DNA of 64,000 nt from Streptomyces sp. NRRL F-6131. Its GTDB lineage: Bacteria; Actinomycetota; Actinomycetes; Streptomycetales; Streptomycetaceae. Of the stretch, positions 17,358 to 25,394 are shown piece after piece. Below the pieces are notes generated by a model, which saw only the letters and a program-made list of their open reading frames with translations, did not search any database and was not told the origin of the DNA. The position numbers and the translations under genes are program-made. The stretch covers positions 1 through 64,000 of the forward strand of contig JOHN01000041.1 in assembly GCA_000719695.1 (NCBI GenBank). Reading direction: 5' to 3'. Each line of letters starts with the position of its first letter. Position 1 is the stretch's first letter.

Positions 17358-17386
17358 AACCTATGAGCGCAGACATCGGATGTCAA
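17358..17386 (-). promoter_or_regulatory. Near-consensus sigma-70 promoter of the small transcription unit
   Basis: Minus strand TTGACA (17386-17381), exactly 17 bp, TAGGTT (17363-17358). The predicted start near 17351 gives a leader of about 84 nt before the 29-codon frame. It is one of the best promoter matches in the window. Confidence 0.65.
17372..17384. promoter_or_regulatory. Perfect palindrome over the -35 box
   Basis: GACATC-G-GATGTC, six-base arms around one base, overlapping the -35 hexamer of the small-unit promoter. This is the position expected for a repressor operator. A related AGCAAAACATCCGAT sequence lies in the leader near 17285-17300. Confidence 0.5.
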
Positions 17387-17556
17387 TGGAGGGGGGTGGT
17401 GTCGGCGGATTTCTGTGACCTCCGCTGTGGCCGCGCATCTCCGAGGGCAAGGGATGTCATCAGTGGGCCCGGTCCTACCCGGAACGCCCACCCGAGCCGA
17501 GAGCCGCCCAGATGCTCACGTTCTCCACGCTTCAGCGGCTGGTCCTGATGCCGGTG

Positions 17557-18744
17557 CTACCGCTCGGCGTCGGTCGGCGCGACCGACCGGTCGACCGCCG
17601 TCGGACTGAGGACGTGTTCGATGATCATGACGGAGGCGCCGATGACACCGGCGTGGTCGCCGAGTTCGCGTTCCCGGATGGTGAGGTGCTGGGTGGCGAG
17701 CGGGAGCGAGCGGCTGTAGATGACCTCCCGGACGCCGGCCAGCAGATGCTCGCCGGCGTCGGCGAGGTCGCCGCCGATGATGATCACGCCCGGATTGAAG
17801 AAGTTCACCAGCGCGGCCAGGACGTCGCCGATGTCCCGGCCGGCCTGGCGGATCAGCTGGACCGCCGCCCGGTTCCCCGCGTGGACGAGCTTGACCACGT
17901 CGCGGCCGTCGGCGGCCTCGGTGCCCCTGGCCGTCAGTTCGGCGGCCAGGGCCGCGCCACCGGCCACGGCCTCCAGGCAGCCGGTGTTGCCGCAGCGGCA
18001 GGCCTGCCCGGTGGCGGACGCGACCCGGATGTGGCCGATGTCGCCGGCCGCCCCCTGGGCGCCCCGATGGAGGCGGTGCTCGGTGATGACGCCGCTGCCG
18101 ATCCCGGTGCCGACCTTCACGAACAGGAGGTGTTCCACCTCGGGGCTGGCGGCCCAGTGCTCGCCCAGCGCCATGATGTTGACGTCGTTGTCGACCAGCA
18201 CGGGTGCGCCGAGCCGCGGTTCGAGCCAGCCGGGGACGTCGAAGCCGTTCCAGCCGGGCATGATCGGCGGGTTGACCGGCCTCCCGGTGGAGTGCTCGAC
18301 CGGCCCGGGGAGCCCGATTCCGGCGCCACAGACGTCGGCCAGGCTGCGGCCGGTCTCGGCGAGCAGATCGGTGACCTCCTCGACCAGCCAGCCCAGGACG
18401 TGCTCCGGCCCCTTGGTGATGGGCATGTCCTGTCCGCGCTCGGCCAGGATCCGGGTGTCCAGGTCGGTGACGGCGATCCGCGCGTGGGTGGCACCGAGGT
18501 CGGCGGCCAGGACGATCCTCGCGCCCGCGTTGAAGGTGAACGCCACCGCGGGTCTGCCGCCGGAGGAGATCGCGTCGCCGGCCGGGACGATCCACTGCTG
18601 GTCGAGGAGCGCGTCGAGCCGCTGGGACACCGTGGACCTGGCCAGGCCGGTGAGCTGCACCAGTTCGGTGCGGGTGCGGGCACGGCCGTCGCGCAGGATC
18701 GCCAGAAGAGCACCTGCGCCCACCGGTTCGATGATCAACTCCAC
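17557..18744 (-). CDS. ROK-family repressor of the divergent sugar/ebo gene array
   Basis: 395 residues. The winged helix (GALLAILRDGRARTRTEL, STVSQRLDALLDQQW) is followed by a ROK kinase-like fold with LAADLGATHARIAV, the phosphate loop KVGTGIGSGVI and the zinc motif CRCGNTGCLE. The ATP-binding end (NPGVIIIGGDL) is retained, so it may bind a sugar or sugar phosphate as inducer. It is transcribed away from the oxidoreductase/ABC-importer genes across a 101-bp AT-rich gap holding a TATGAT -10 box, typical of a local repressor. Confidence 0.88.
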   Translation of the reverse strand: MELIIEPVGAGALLAILRDGRARTRTELVQLTGLARSTVSQRLDALLDQQWIVPAGDAISSGGRPAVAFTFNAGARIVLAADLGATHARIAVTDLDTRILAERGQDMPITKGPEHVLGWLVEEVTDLLAETGRSLADVCGAGIGLPGPVEHSTGRPVNPPIMPGWNGFDVPGWLEPRLGAPVLVDNDVNIMALGEHWAASPEVEHLLFVKVGTGIGSGVITEHRLHRGAQGAAGDIGHIRVASATGQACRCGNTGCLEAVAGGAALAAELTARGTEAADGRDVVKLVHAGNRAAVQLIRQAGRDIGDVLAALVNFFNPGVIIIGGDLADAGEHLLAGVREVIYSRSLPLATQHLTIRERELGDHAGVIGASVMIIEHVLSPTAVDRSVAPTDAER

Positions 18745-18808
18745 GTCTCCTCAGTTCGGGGGCCGCTCGGAGGCGGCGGACTAATCATATCGAGTCTTGC
18801 ACTTTTGC

Positions 18809-18838
18809 TTGACCCTCGGCATAAGTCGTCCATACGAT
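18809..18838 (+). promoter_or_regulatory. Promoter of the sugar-transport array, likely leaderless
   Basis: TTGACC (18809-18814), 18-bp spacer, TACGAT (18833-18838). The expected start at about 18845 practically coincides with the ATG at 18846, and no ribosome site precedes that ATG, so the first mRNA is probably leaderless. The ROK operator should lie in this same gap. Confidence 0.55.
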
Positions 18839-18845
18839 CTGAAAC

Positions 18846-19931
18846 ATGCTCGACATACGACGAACATCGGCGGAAGTCAGAACAGGTATCGTCGGAACAG
18901 GCTTCATCGGCCGGATCCACGCCCGAGCGGTCCGGCAGGCCGGCGCGCGCCTGGTGGGGATCGCCGGAGTGACCATGGATGCCGCAGTCGAAGGCGCCCA
19001 GGCCCTGGGCGCCGAGAAGGCCTTCGAGTCGGCCGAGGAGCTGATCGGGTCCGGTCTCATCGACGTCCTGCACGTCTGTACGCCCAACCATCTGCACGCC
19101 CCCATCGCCGTGAAGGCACTCGAGGCGGGCCTCGCCGTGATCTGCGAGAAGCCGCTGGCGACCGACGCCCCGACCGCAGCCCTGATGGCCGGTCAGGCCC
19201 GGGATGCCGGAACGGTGGCCGCCGTCCCCTTCGTCTATCGCTTCCACCCGATGGTCCGTGAGGCCCGAGCCCGGCTGGCCGACCTCGGCCGGGTCAGCCT
19301 GGTCCAGGGCAGTTACCTCCAGGACTGGCTGCTGAAGTCGACCGACGACAACTGGCGGGTGGACCCCGAACAGGGCGGGCCCGGCCGGGCGATCGGTGAC
19401 ATCGGCTCCCACTGGTTCGACCTGGTCGAGTTCGTGACGGGGGACCGGGTCACCAGGGTCTGCGCGCAGACCTCCGTGGTCGTCGACCGGGCCAGCGGAC
19501 CGGTCCTCACCGAGGACCTCGCCACCGTCCAGTTCGCCACCGCCTCCGGGGCGCTCGGCGCGGTCGCGGTGAGCCAGGTCGCCCCCGGCCGCAAGAACCG
19601 GCTCTTCCTGGAGATCTCCGCGACCTCCGGCAGCCTCGCCTTTGACCAGGAGAACCCGGAGCGGCTCTGGCTCGGCGGGCGCGGCGGCTCCCAGGCCCTG
19701 GTGCGCGATCCGATGACCCTCTCGGATGCCGCCAAGCCGTACTCCCCGCTCCCGGCCGGCCACCCGCAGGGCTTCCACGACTGCTTTGACGCCTTCGTCG
19801 CCGACGCCTACGCCGCGATCACGGGAGAGGAACGGGAGGGCCTGCCCACCTTCGCGGACGGCGCGCGGGCCGCCGTCATCACGGACGCGATCCTCAAGTC
19901 CGTCGACGGGGGCGGGTGGGTCGCGTGCTGA
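18846..19931 (+). CDS. Gfo/Idh/MocA-family NAD(P)-dependent oxidoreductase
   Basis: 361 residues. The Rossmann loop GIVGTGFIGRIHA, HVCTPNHLHAPIA and the catalytic-lysine block CEKPLA are the family hallmarks, followed by the C-terminal beta-sheet domain (GGPGRAIGDIGSHWFDLVEF). These enzymes oxidise or reduce sugars, inositols or their derivatives. As first gene of the ABC-importer array it probably handles the imported sugar or cyclitol. Its stop overlaps the ATPase start region. The first 12 residues before TGIVGTG could be non-native if a later start is used. Confidence 0.88.
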   Translation: MLDIRRTSAEVRTGIVGTGFIGRIHARAVRQAGARLVGIAGVTMDAAVEGAQALGAEKAFESAEELIGSGLIDVLHVCTPNHLHAPIAVKALEAGLAVICEKPLATDAPTAALMAGQARDAGTVAAVPFVYRFHPMVREARARLADLGRVSLVQGSYLQDWLLKSTDDNWRVDPEQGGPGRAIGDIGSHWFDLVEFVTGDRVTRVCAQTSVVVDRASGPVLTEDLATVQFATASGALGAVAVSQVAPGRKNRLFLEISATSGSLAFDQENPERLWLGGRGGSQALVRDPMTLSDAAKPYSPLPAGHPQGFHDCFDAFVADAYAAITGEEREGLPTFADGARAAVITDAILKSVDGGGWVAC

Positions 19932-21361
19932 GGATGACGGGCATCGGCAAGAGCTTCCCCGGTGCCCGGGTCCTGACCGATGTCGACCTCGACGTGACGG
20001 CCGGTGAGGTGCACGCCCTCATCGGGGAGAACGGCGCCGGGAAGTCCACCCTGATGAAGATCCTCGCCGGGGTGCACACCCCCGACGAGGGGACGATCGA
20101 ACTCCACGGCCGGACCGTGGCCTTCAAGCACCCATTGGACGCCCAGCGGGCCGGCGTTGCGATCATCTATCAGGAACTCACCCTGCTGCCCGAGCGGACC
20201 GTCGCCGAGAACGTCTTCCTCGGCCGCGAGCCGGTGCGCCGCGGCCTTGTCGACCGGGCGGCCATGGAGGCGACCACCGCCCGGCTGCTGGACGAGCTCG
20301 GCGAGGACTCCTTCGGCCCGCGCGACCTGGTCCGCCGCCTGTCGGTGGCCCAGCAGCAGGTCGTGGAGATCGTCAAGGCACTCTCGGTCGACGCCCGGAT
20401 CGTCGTCATGGACGAGCCGACCGCCGCGCTCGCCGAGAGCGAGGTCGAGCTGCTGTACCGCCTGGTGCGGCAGCTGAGCGAGCGCGGCATCGCCGTCCTG
20501 TACATCTCGCACCGACTGCGCGAGATCTTCGAACTGTCCGACCGGGTCACCGTCCTCAAGGACGGCGCCAAGGTCGCCACCGTCGCGACCGCCGAGCTCT
20601 CCACCGCCGACCTGGTCCGGCTGATGGTCGGCCGCGAACTGACGGACTACTACCCGGCACGAGCCACCGGCCCGGCCGGCGAGGTGCTGCTCTCGGTGCG
20701 CGGCGGCGGTAACGCCAAGCTCGACGGCATCGACCTCGACCTGCGGGCCGGCGAGATCGTGGGCCTCGCCGGGCTGCAGGGCGCGGGCCGCACCGAACTC
20801 GCCAAGGCCCTGTTCGGCGCCGAGCCCTTCACCCGGGGTGAGATGACCCCGAAGCGCCCCGGCTCCGTCCAGCAGGGCATCGCCGCCGGCATCGGTCTGG
20901 TCACCGAGGACCGCAAGTCCGAGGGGCTGGTCCTGCACCAGTCGGTGCGCGACAACGCTCTGCTGGTCTCCCGGACCCGCAGGGGCCGCGTCGCCGCCCC
21001 GGTGCTCGAACTGCTGGAGCGGGTGCGCCTCGCCCCGCCGAGCCCCGAGAAGGAGGTGCGCCTCCTCTCCGGGGGAAACCAGCAAAAGGTCGTCCTCGCC
21101 AAGTGGCTGACGGTCGCCCCGCGCGTCCTGCTCTTCGACGAGCCCACCCGGGGCGTCGACGTCGGTGCGAAGGCCGCCATCCACGAACTCGTACGGGAAC
21201 TCGCCGAGGACGGCATGGCCGTCCTGATGATCTCCTCCGAGCTTCCCGAACTCATCGGCATGAGTGACCGGATCGTCGTCCTGCGGGACGGGCGGATCGC
21301 CGGCCACCTGCCCGCAGGCTCCTCGGAGGAAGCCGTGATGCACCTGGCAGCCGGATCATGA
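19925..21361 (+). CDS. Sugar ABC transporter ATPase (RbsA/XylG type, two ABC domains)
   Basis: 478 residues. The first ABC domain has Walker A GENGAGKST, the Q-loop, a modified signature (LSVAQQQ) and Walker B IVVMDEPTAAL. The second has the degenerate Walker A GLQGAGRTE usual in RbsA-like proteins, the signature LSGGNQQK and LLFDEPTRGVD. It energises uptake through the two permeases that follow. I prefer the GTG at 19925 (VLRMTGIGKSF), which overlaps the previous stop; GTG 19916 is the alternative. The ATGA overlap with the permease shows translational coupling. Confidence 0.92.
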   Translation: MLRMTGIGKSFPGARVLTDVDLDVTAGEVHALIGENGAGKSTLMKILAGVHTPDEGTIELHGRTVAFKHPLDAQRAGVAIIYQELTLLPERTVAENVFLGREPVRRGLVDRAAMEATTARLLDELGEDSFGPRDLVRRLSVAQQQVVEIVKALSVDARIVVMDEPTAALAESEVELLYRLVRQLSERGIAVLYISHRLREIFELSDRVTVLKDGAKVATVATAELSTADLVRLMVGRELTDYYPARATGPAGEVLLSVRGGGNAKLDGIDLDLRAGEIVGLAGLQGAGRTELAKALFGAEPFTRGEMTPKRPGSVQQGIAAGIGLVTEDRKSEGLVLHQSVRDNALLVSRTRRGRVAAPVLELLERVRLAPPSPEKEVRLLSGGNQQKVVLAKWLTVAPRVLLFDEPTRGVDVGAKAAIHELVRELAEDGMAVLMISSELPELIGMSDRIVVLRDGRIAGHLPAGSSEEAVMHLAAGS

Positions 21362-22353
21362 CCCAGCAACTCGCCGCCCCTCCGCCAACGAGGAAGAGAA
21401 CCGTCGTGCGCAACCTGGCCGCCGACAGTCCTGCCAGGCCCGTCTTCCTCGCCCTGGGCGTCCTGGTCCTGATCGGCTGGATCCTCTTCACGATCGACGG
21501 CGGGCAGTTCTTCAGCCAGGAGAACATCGTCGGCATCCAGCAGCGCTCCGCCGCCCTCGGCATCGTCGCCGTCGGGCAGACGCTGGCGATCCTCGCCGGC
21601 TCGCTCGACCTCTCGGTGGCCTACCTCATCAGCCTCTGCTCACTCGTCGCGGCCGAGACCATGGCCGAATACGGCGTCCTCCCGGCGATCGGTGCCGTCC
21701 TGGGCGTCAGCGCCCTGACCGGCCTGGTCAACGGACTGGTCATCACCCGGCTCAAGGTCCACGCATTCATCGCCACGCTCGGCGTCTCACTGGTCATCAA
21801 GGGCATCCTGGAGAACCAGTGGGACGGCCCCGCCGGCAGCGTCCCGGAGTCCTTCCAGAAGCTCGGCTACGACCGGATCGGCCCGGTGCCCGTCGCCGCC
21901 CTGCTCTGCCTCGCGATCGCGGCGGCGGCCTGGTTCCTGCTGCGCCGCACCAGCCTTGGCTACCGGATCTTCGCCGTCGGCGGCGACCCCGAGGTCGCCC
22001 GGCTGTCGGGTGTGCGGACCAGCCGCGTCGTCGTCGCCACCCACGTGCTCTGCTCGCTCGCCGCAGGCGCCGCCGGACTGCTGCTCGCCGCCCGGCTCGG
22101 TGCCGGCGCGCCCACCGTGGGCACCGACGGCGGCTACGACCTGGAGTCCATCGCGGCCGTCGTCCTGGGTGGCACGGCCCTGGCCGGCGGGAAGGGGGGC
22201 GTCCCGGGCACCGTCGGGGGAGTCCTGCTGCTGGCCGTCCTCGACAGCATCTTCAACCAGCTCGAAATCAACTCCTTCGCCAAGAACGTGGTCCGCGGTG
22301 TCGTCCTCATCGCGGCCCTGGCGATCTACGCCCGTCGGAGGCGTGCCCGATGA
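21358..22353 (+). CDS. Sugar ABC transporter permease 1 (RbsC type)
   Basis: 331 residues with about nine to ten membrane helices. Family blocks include LAILAGSLDLSVAYLISLCS, FIATLGVSLVIKG and ESIAAVVLGGTALAGGKGG. The start ATG overlaps the ATPase TGA, and its own TGA overlaps the next ATG, both as ATGA, so the three genes are made in step. Confidence 0.92.
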   Translation: MTQQLAAPPPTRKRTVVRNLAADSPARPVFLALGVLVLIGWILFTIDGGQFFSQENIVGIQQRSAALGIVAVGQTLAILAGSLDLSVAYLISLCSLVAAETMAEYGVLPAIGAVLGVSALTGLVNGLVITRLKVHAFIATLGVSLVIKGILENQWDGPAGSVPESFQKLGYDRIGPVPVAALLCLAIAAAAWFLLRRTSLGYRIFAVGGDPEVARLSGVRTSRVVVATHVLCSLAAGAAGLLLAARLGAGAPTVGTDGGYDLESIAAVVLGGTALAGGKGGVPGTVGGVLLLAVLDSIFNQLEINSFAKNVVRGVVLIAALAIYARRRRAR

Positions 22354-23300
22354 GACGCAACCTGCCCATCTTCGGCGTGCTGGCCGTCCTGCTCGTCCTG
22401 ATCGCCGCCGCCAACCCGCACTTCCTCGAGGTCGACGGGTTCCTGGCCTTCGTCAAACGGGCCGCCCCGCTGGCGATCCTCGCCGCCGGCCAGTACTTCG
22501 TCATCGTCTCCGGCGAGTTCGACCTGTCCGTAGGCTCGCTGGTCACCGCCGAGGTGGTGATCGCCGCCCGGTTGATCGACGGTGACGCCGGCGCGACCTG
22601 GCCGGTGATCGTCCTGCTGCTCGCCTTCGGCGCGCTGGTCGGACTGGTCAACGGACTCATCACCACCCTCTTGCGGGTACCGTCCTTCATCGTTACCCTC
22701 GGCATGCTCCTGATCCTTTCCGGAGCGGTCTTCCTGTGGACCGACGGTGCCCCGCGCGGCGCACTGTCCCAGCAGTTCCGGCAGTTCGGTCGCGGCACCG
22801 TCGTCGGGGACGTGCCGTGGTCGGTGCTGATCCTCGTTGTCGCGGTGGCTGCCGTGGTCCTCCTGATGCGGGCGAACTTCGGTCGGACCCTGATCGCCAC
22901 CGGCGACAACCACCTCGCCGCCGGCCTGTCCGGTGTCCGCGTCCACCGGGTCAGGACCACGGCGTTCGTCCTCTCCGGGCTGTCCGCCGCCGTCTGCGCG
23001 ATCCTGCTCGGGGGGTTCGCCGGCGTCTCCGCCAAGGTCGGACAGGGCCTGGAGTTCCAGGCGATCACCGCCGTCGTACTCGGCGGCGTCGTGCTCGGCG
23101 GCGGCCGGGGCTCGGTCGTGGCGGCCATCGCCGGCGCCTTCACCCTGCAGGCACTCTTCACCCTGCTCAACCTGCACGGCATCTCCGGGGCGCTGGAGTT
23201 CACCGTGCAGGGAGCCATCCTCATCGTCGCCGTCGCCCTCGGAACCATCCAGCTCCCGCGGCGCCTCACCCGCTCCTCCTCTCCCTCCACCACCGCTTAA
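22350..23300 (+). CDS. Sugar ABC transporter permease 2 (RbsC type)
   Basis: 316 residues, about nine membrane helices. FVIVSGEFDLSVGSLVTAEV, VPSFIVTLGMLLILSG and FQAITAVVLGGVVLGGGRGS match the same family as permease 1, so the channel is a heterodimer. The real start is the ATG overlapping the previous stop (MRRNLPIFGVL). The C-terminal tail is Ser/Arg-rich. Confidence 0.92.
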   Translation: MRRNLPIFGVLAVLLVLIAAANPHFLEVDGFLAFVKRAAPLAILAAGQYFVIVSGEFDLSVGSLVTAEVVIAARLIDGDAGATWPVIVLLLAFGALVGLVNGLITTLLRVPSFIVTLGMLLILSGAVFLWTDGAPRGALSQQFRQFGRGTVVGDVPWSVLILVVAVAAVVLLMRANFGRTLIATGDNHLAAGLSGVRVHRVRTTAFVLSGLSAAVCAILLGGFAGVSAKVGQGLEFQAITAVVLGGVVLGGGRGSVVAAIAGAFTLQALFTLLNLHGISGALEFTVQGAILIVAVALGTIQLPRRLTRSSSPSTTA

Positions 23301-23310
23301 GGGACCATCC

Positions 23311-24510
23311 ATGCTCCTCACCCACAGACGTGTCCTCGCCGCCGCCGCGTTCGCCGTACTGATCCCGTTGGCGGCCTGCTCCACCGACAAGCCCGGCGGC
23401 TCGTCCTCGTCCTCCGCCTCCGCCGGAGCGCAGGGCAACACCGGCGACCAGTCGAAGTTCTTCGTTCAGGCGGACTACGACGCCCAGCTCGCGATGCGCA
23501 CCAAGACGGCGACCGGCCCCGCCGACAAGCCGTGGGAGCAGGCCATCGACCCGCAGCCGGTCGACACCGCCCAGTACAAGAAGGCGGGCGGCAAGTACCA
23601 CCTCTGCTTCTCCAACGCCGCGACCAACAACCCGTGGCGGCAGGTCGGTTGGAAGAGCATGCAGGCCGAGGCCAAGCTGCACCCGGAGATCGGCGAGCTC
23701 ACCGCCCTGGACGCCGAAGGCAAGGACGACAAGCAGATCTCCGACATCGCCGAACTGACGGCCAAGGGCTGCGACGCGCTCATCGTCTCGCCCAACACCA
23801 CCGCCACCCTCACCCCGGCCGTCAAGGCCGCCTGCGGGAAGATCCCGGTGATCGTGTTCGACCGCGGCGTCCAGACCGACTGCCCGGTCACCTTCATCAA
23901 GCCGATCGGCGGGTACGCCTTCGGTGCCGACGGCGCCGAGTTCCTCACCCAGCAGGTCAAGCCCGGCGGAAAGATCCTCGCCCTGCGCATCCTGCCCGGC
24001 GTGGACGTCCTGGAGACCCGGTGGTCTGCGGCGAAGCTCGCCTTCGACAAGAGCAAGTTGAACGTGGTGGGTGTGGAGTTCACCGACGGCGACGCCGCAA
24101 AGACCAAGAGCATCGTCAGCAACTACATCCAGCGCCACGGCAAGATCGACGGTGTCTGGATGGACGCCGGCGCCACCGCCGTCGCCGCAGTCGAGGCCTT
24201 CGAGGACGCGGGGCAGCCCGTCCCGCCCATCAACGGCGAGGACCAGCAGGACTTCCTGCAGAAGTGGAAGGACTCCAAGCTGACGGCGATCGCCCCGACC
24301 TACCCCACCTACCAGTGGCGCACCCCGGTCATCGCGGCGCTGAAGATCCTCAACGGTGAGAGCGTCCCGAAGGTCTGGAACCTGCCGCAGCCGACCATCA
24401 CCCAGGACAGCCTCAACACCTACCTCAAGCCCGGCATGCCGCCGCTGCACTACGCGCTGTGCGGCTGCGAGACGCTGCCCGGATACCCGCAGACCTGGGG
24501 AGGCAAGTAG
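23311..24510 (+). CDS. Sugar ABC transporter substrate-binding lipoprotein
   Basis: 399 residues. The signal peptide ends in the lipobox LAAC (IPLAACSTDKP), so it is lipid-anchored outside the membrane. A Ser/Ala linker and a periplasmic-binding-protein fold of the ribose type follow (CFSNAATNNPWRQVGW, DALIVSPNTTATLTP, IPVIVFDRGVQ, DGVWMDAGATAVAAVEAF). Asp/Arg residues of the FDRG loop usually touch the sugar. It supplies substrate to the two permeases. The ATG at 23311 follows the permease stop by ten bases. Confidence 0.9.
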   Translation: MLLTHRRVLAAAAFAVLIPLAACSTDKPGGSSSSSASAGAQGNTGDQSKFFVQADYDAQLAMRTKTATGPADKPWEQAIDPQPVDTAQYKKAGGKYHLCFSNAATNNPWRQVGWKSMQAEAKLHPEIGELTALDAEGKDDKQISDIAELTAKGCDALIVSPNTTATLTPAVKAACGKIPVIVFDRGVQTDCPVTFIKPIGGYAFGADGAEFLTQQVKPGGKILALRILPGVDVLETRWSAAKLAFDKSKLNVVGVEFTDGDAAKTKSIVSNYIQRHGKIDGVWMDAGATAVAAVEAFEDAGQPVPPINGEDQQDFLQKWKDSKLTAIAPTYPTYQWRTPVIAALKILNGESVPKVWNLPQPTITQDSLNTYLKPGMPPLHYALCGCETLPGYPQTWGGK

Positions 24511-25343
24511 TGCGGGAGATCGGCGTCAACACCTGGGTGTGGACCTCGCCCCTGACGGACGAGGCCCTCAGCCGGCTGGCTCCGCACATCGCCGCCCTGG
24601 GGTTCGACGTGATCGAGCTCCCGGTGGAGCAGCCCGGCCAGTGGGACCCCCATTCCGGTGCCGAGCTGCTCCGCGCCCACGGCCTCGCTGCCTCGGTCGT
24701 CCTCGTGATGGCCCCCGGCCGGGAACTCGTCGAGGCGTCGCTGGACACCGTCCGGGAGACCCAGGACTACCTGCGGCACTGCGTGGACGTCGCCGTGACC
24801 GTCGGAGCTCCGGTGGTCAGCGGCCCCGCCTACGCCTCGGTCGGCCGGACCTGGCGCCTGGAGGCCGATGAACGCCGGGGCGTCTACGCCGAGTTGAGGG
24901 AGAACCTGAAGCCGGTCGTGGACTACGCCGGCGAACGCGGGGTGCGGATCGGCGTCGAGCCGCTCAACCGCTACGAGACCAGCCTGATCAACACCGTCGA
25001 CCAGGCTCTTGAGGCCCTGCCCGAAGGCTGCGGCCTCGCCCTGGACACCTACCACCTCAACATCGAAGAAAGGAGCCCGAACCAGGCCGTCCGGGCGGCC
25101 GGTGACCGGCTCGTCCACCTCCAGGTCTGCGGCACCGACCGCGGCACCCCCGGCGCAGACCACTTCGACTGGCCCGGCTTCGACGACGCCGTGCGGGACG
25201 TCGGGTACCGGGGCCCGCTGGTCATCGAGTCCTTCACTCCCGACAACCAGGCGATCGCCACGGCGGCGTCCATCTGGCGGCCCCTGGCCGCCGGTCCGGA
25301 CGCCCTCGCCCAGGACGGCCTCGCCTTCCTCCGCTCCCTCTGA
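24510..25343 (+). CDS. Sugar phosphate isomerase/epimerase, TIM barrel (ketose 3-epimerase-like)
   Basis: 277 residues. The GTG start overlaps the previous TAG (TAGTG) with GGAGG ahead. The barrel shows the metal and catalytic positions of the xylose-isomerase-like superfamily: the Glu in IGVEPLNRYETSL, Asp in LALDTYHLNIEE, His in HLQVCGTDRGTPG and Glu in PLVIESFTP. This pattern is that of D-psicose/L-ribulose 3-epimerases and IolI-like enzymes. It likely interconverts the imported sugar. Confidence 0.85.
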   Translation: MREIGVNTWVWTSPLTDEALSRLAPHIAALGFDVIELPVEQPGQWDPHSGAELLRAHGLAASVVLVMAPGRELVEASLDTVRETQDYLRHCVDVAVTVGAPVVSGPAYASVGRTWRLEADERRGVYAELRENLKPVVDYAGERGVRIGVEPLNRYETSLINTVDQALEALPEGCGLALDTYHLNIEERSPNQAVRAAGDRLVHLQVCGTDRGTPGADHFDWPGFDDAVRDVGYRGPLVIESFTPDNQAIATAASIWRPLAAGPDALAQDGLAFLRSL

Positions 25344-25394
25344 ACAGCGCACTGGTCCACCCCCCGTGTTCCCCCATCACCCGGGAGATCCACA

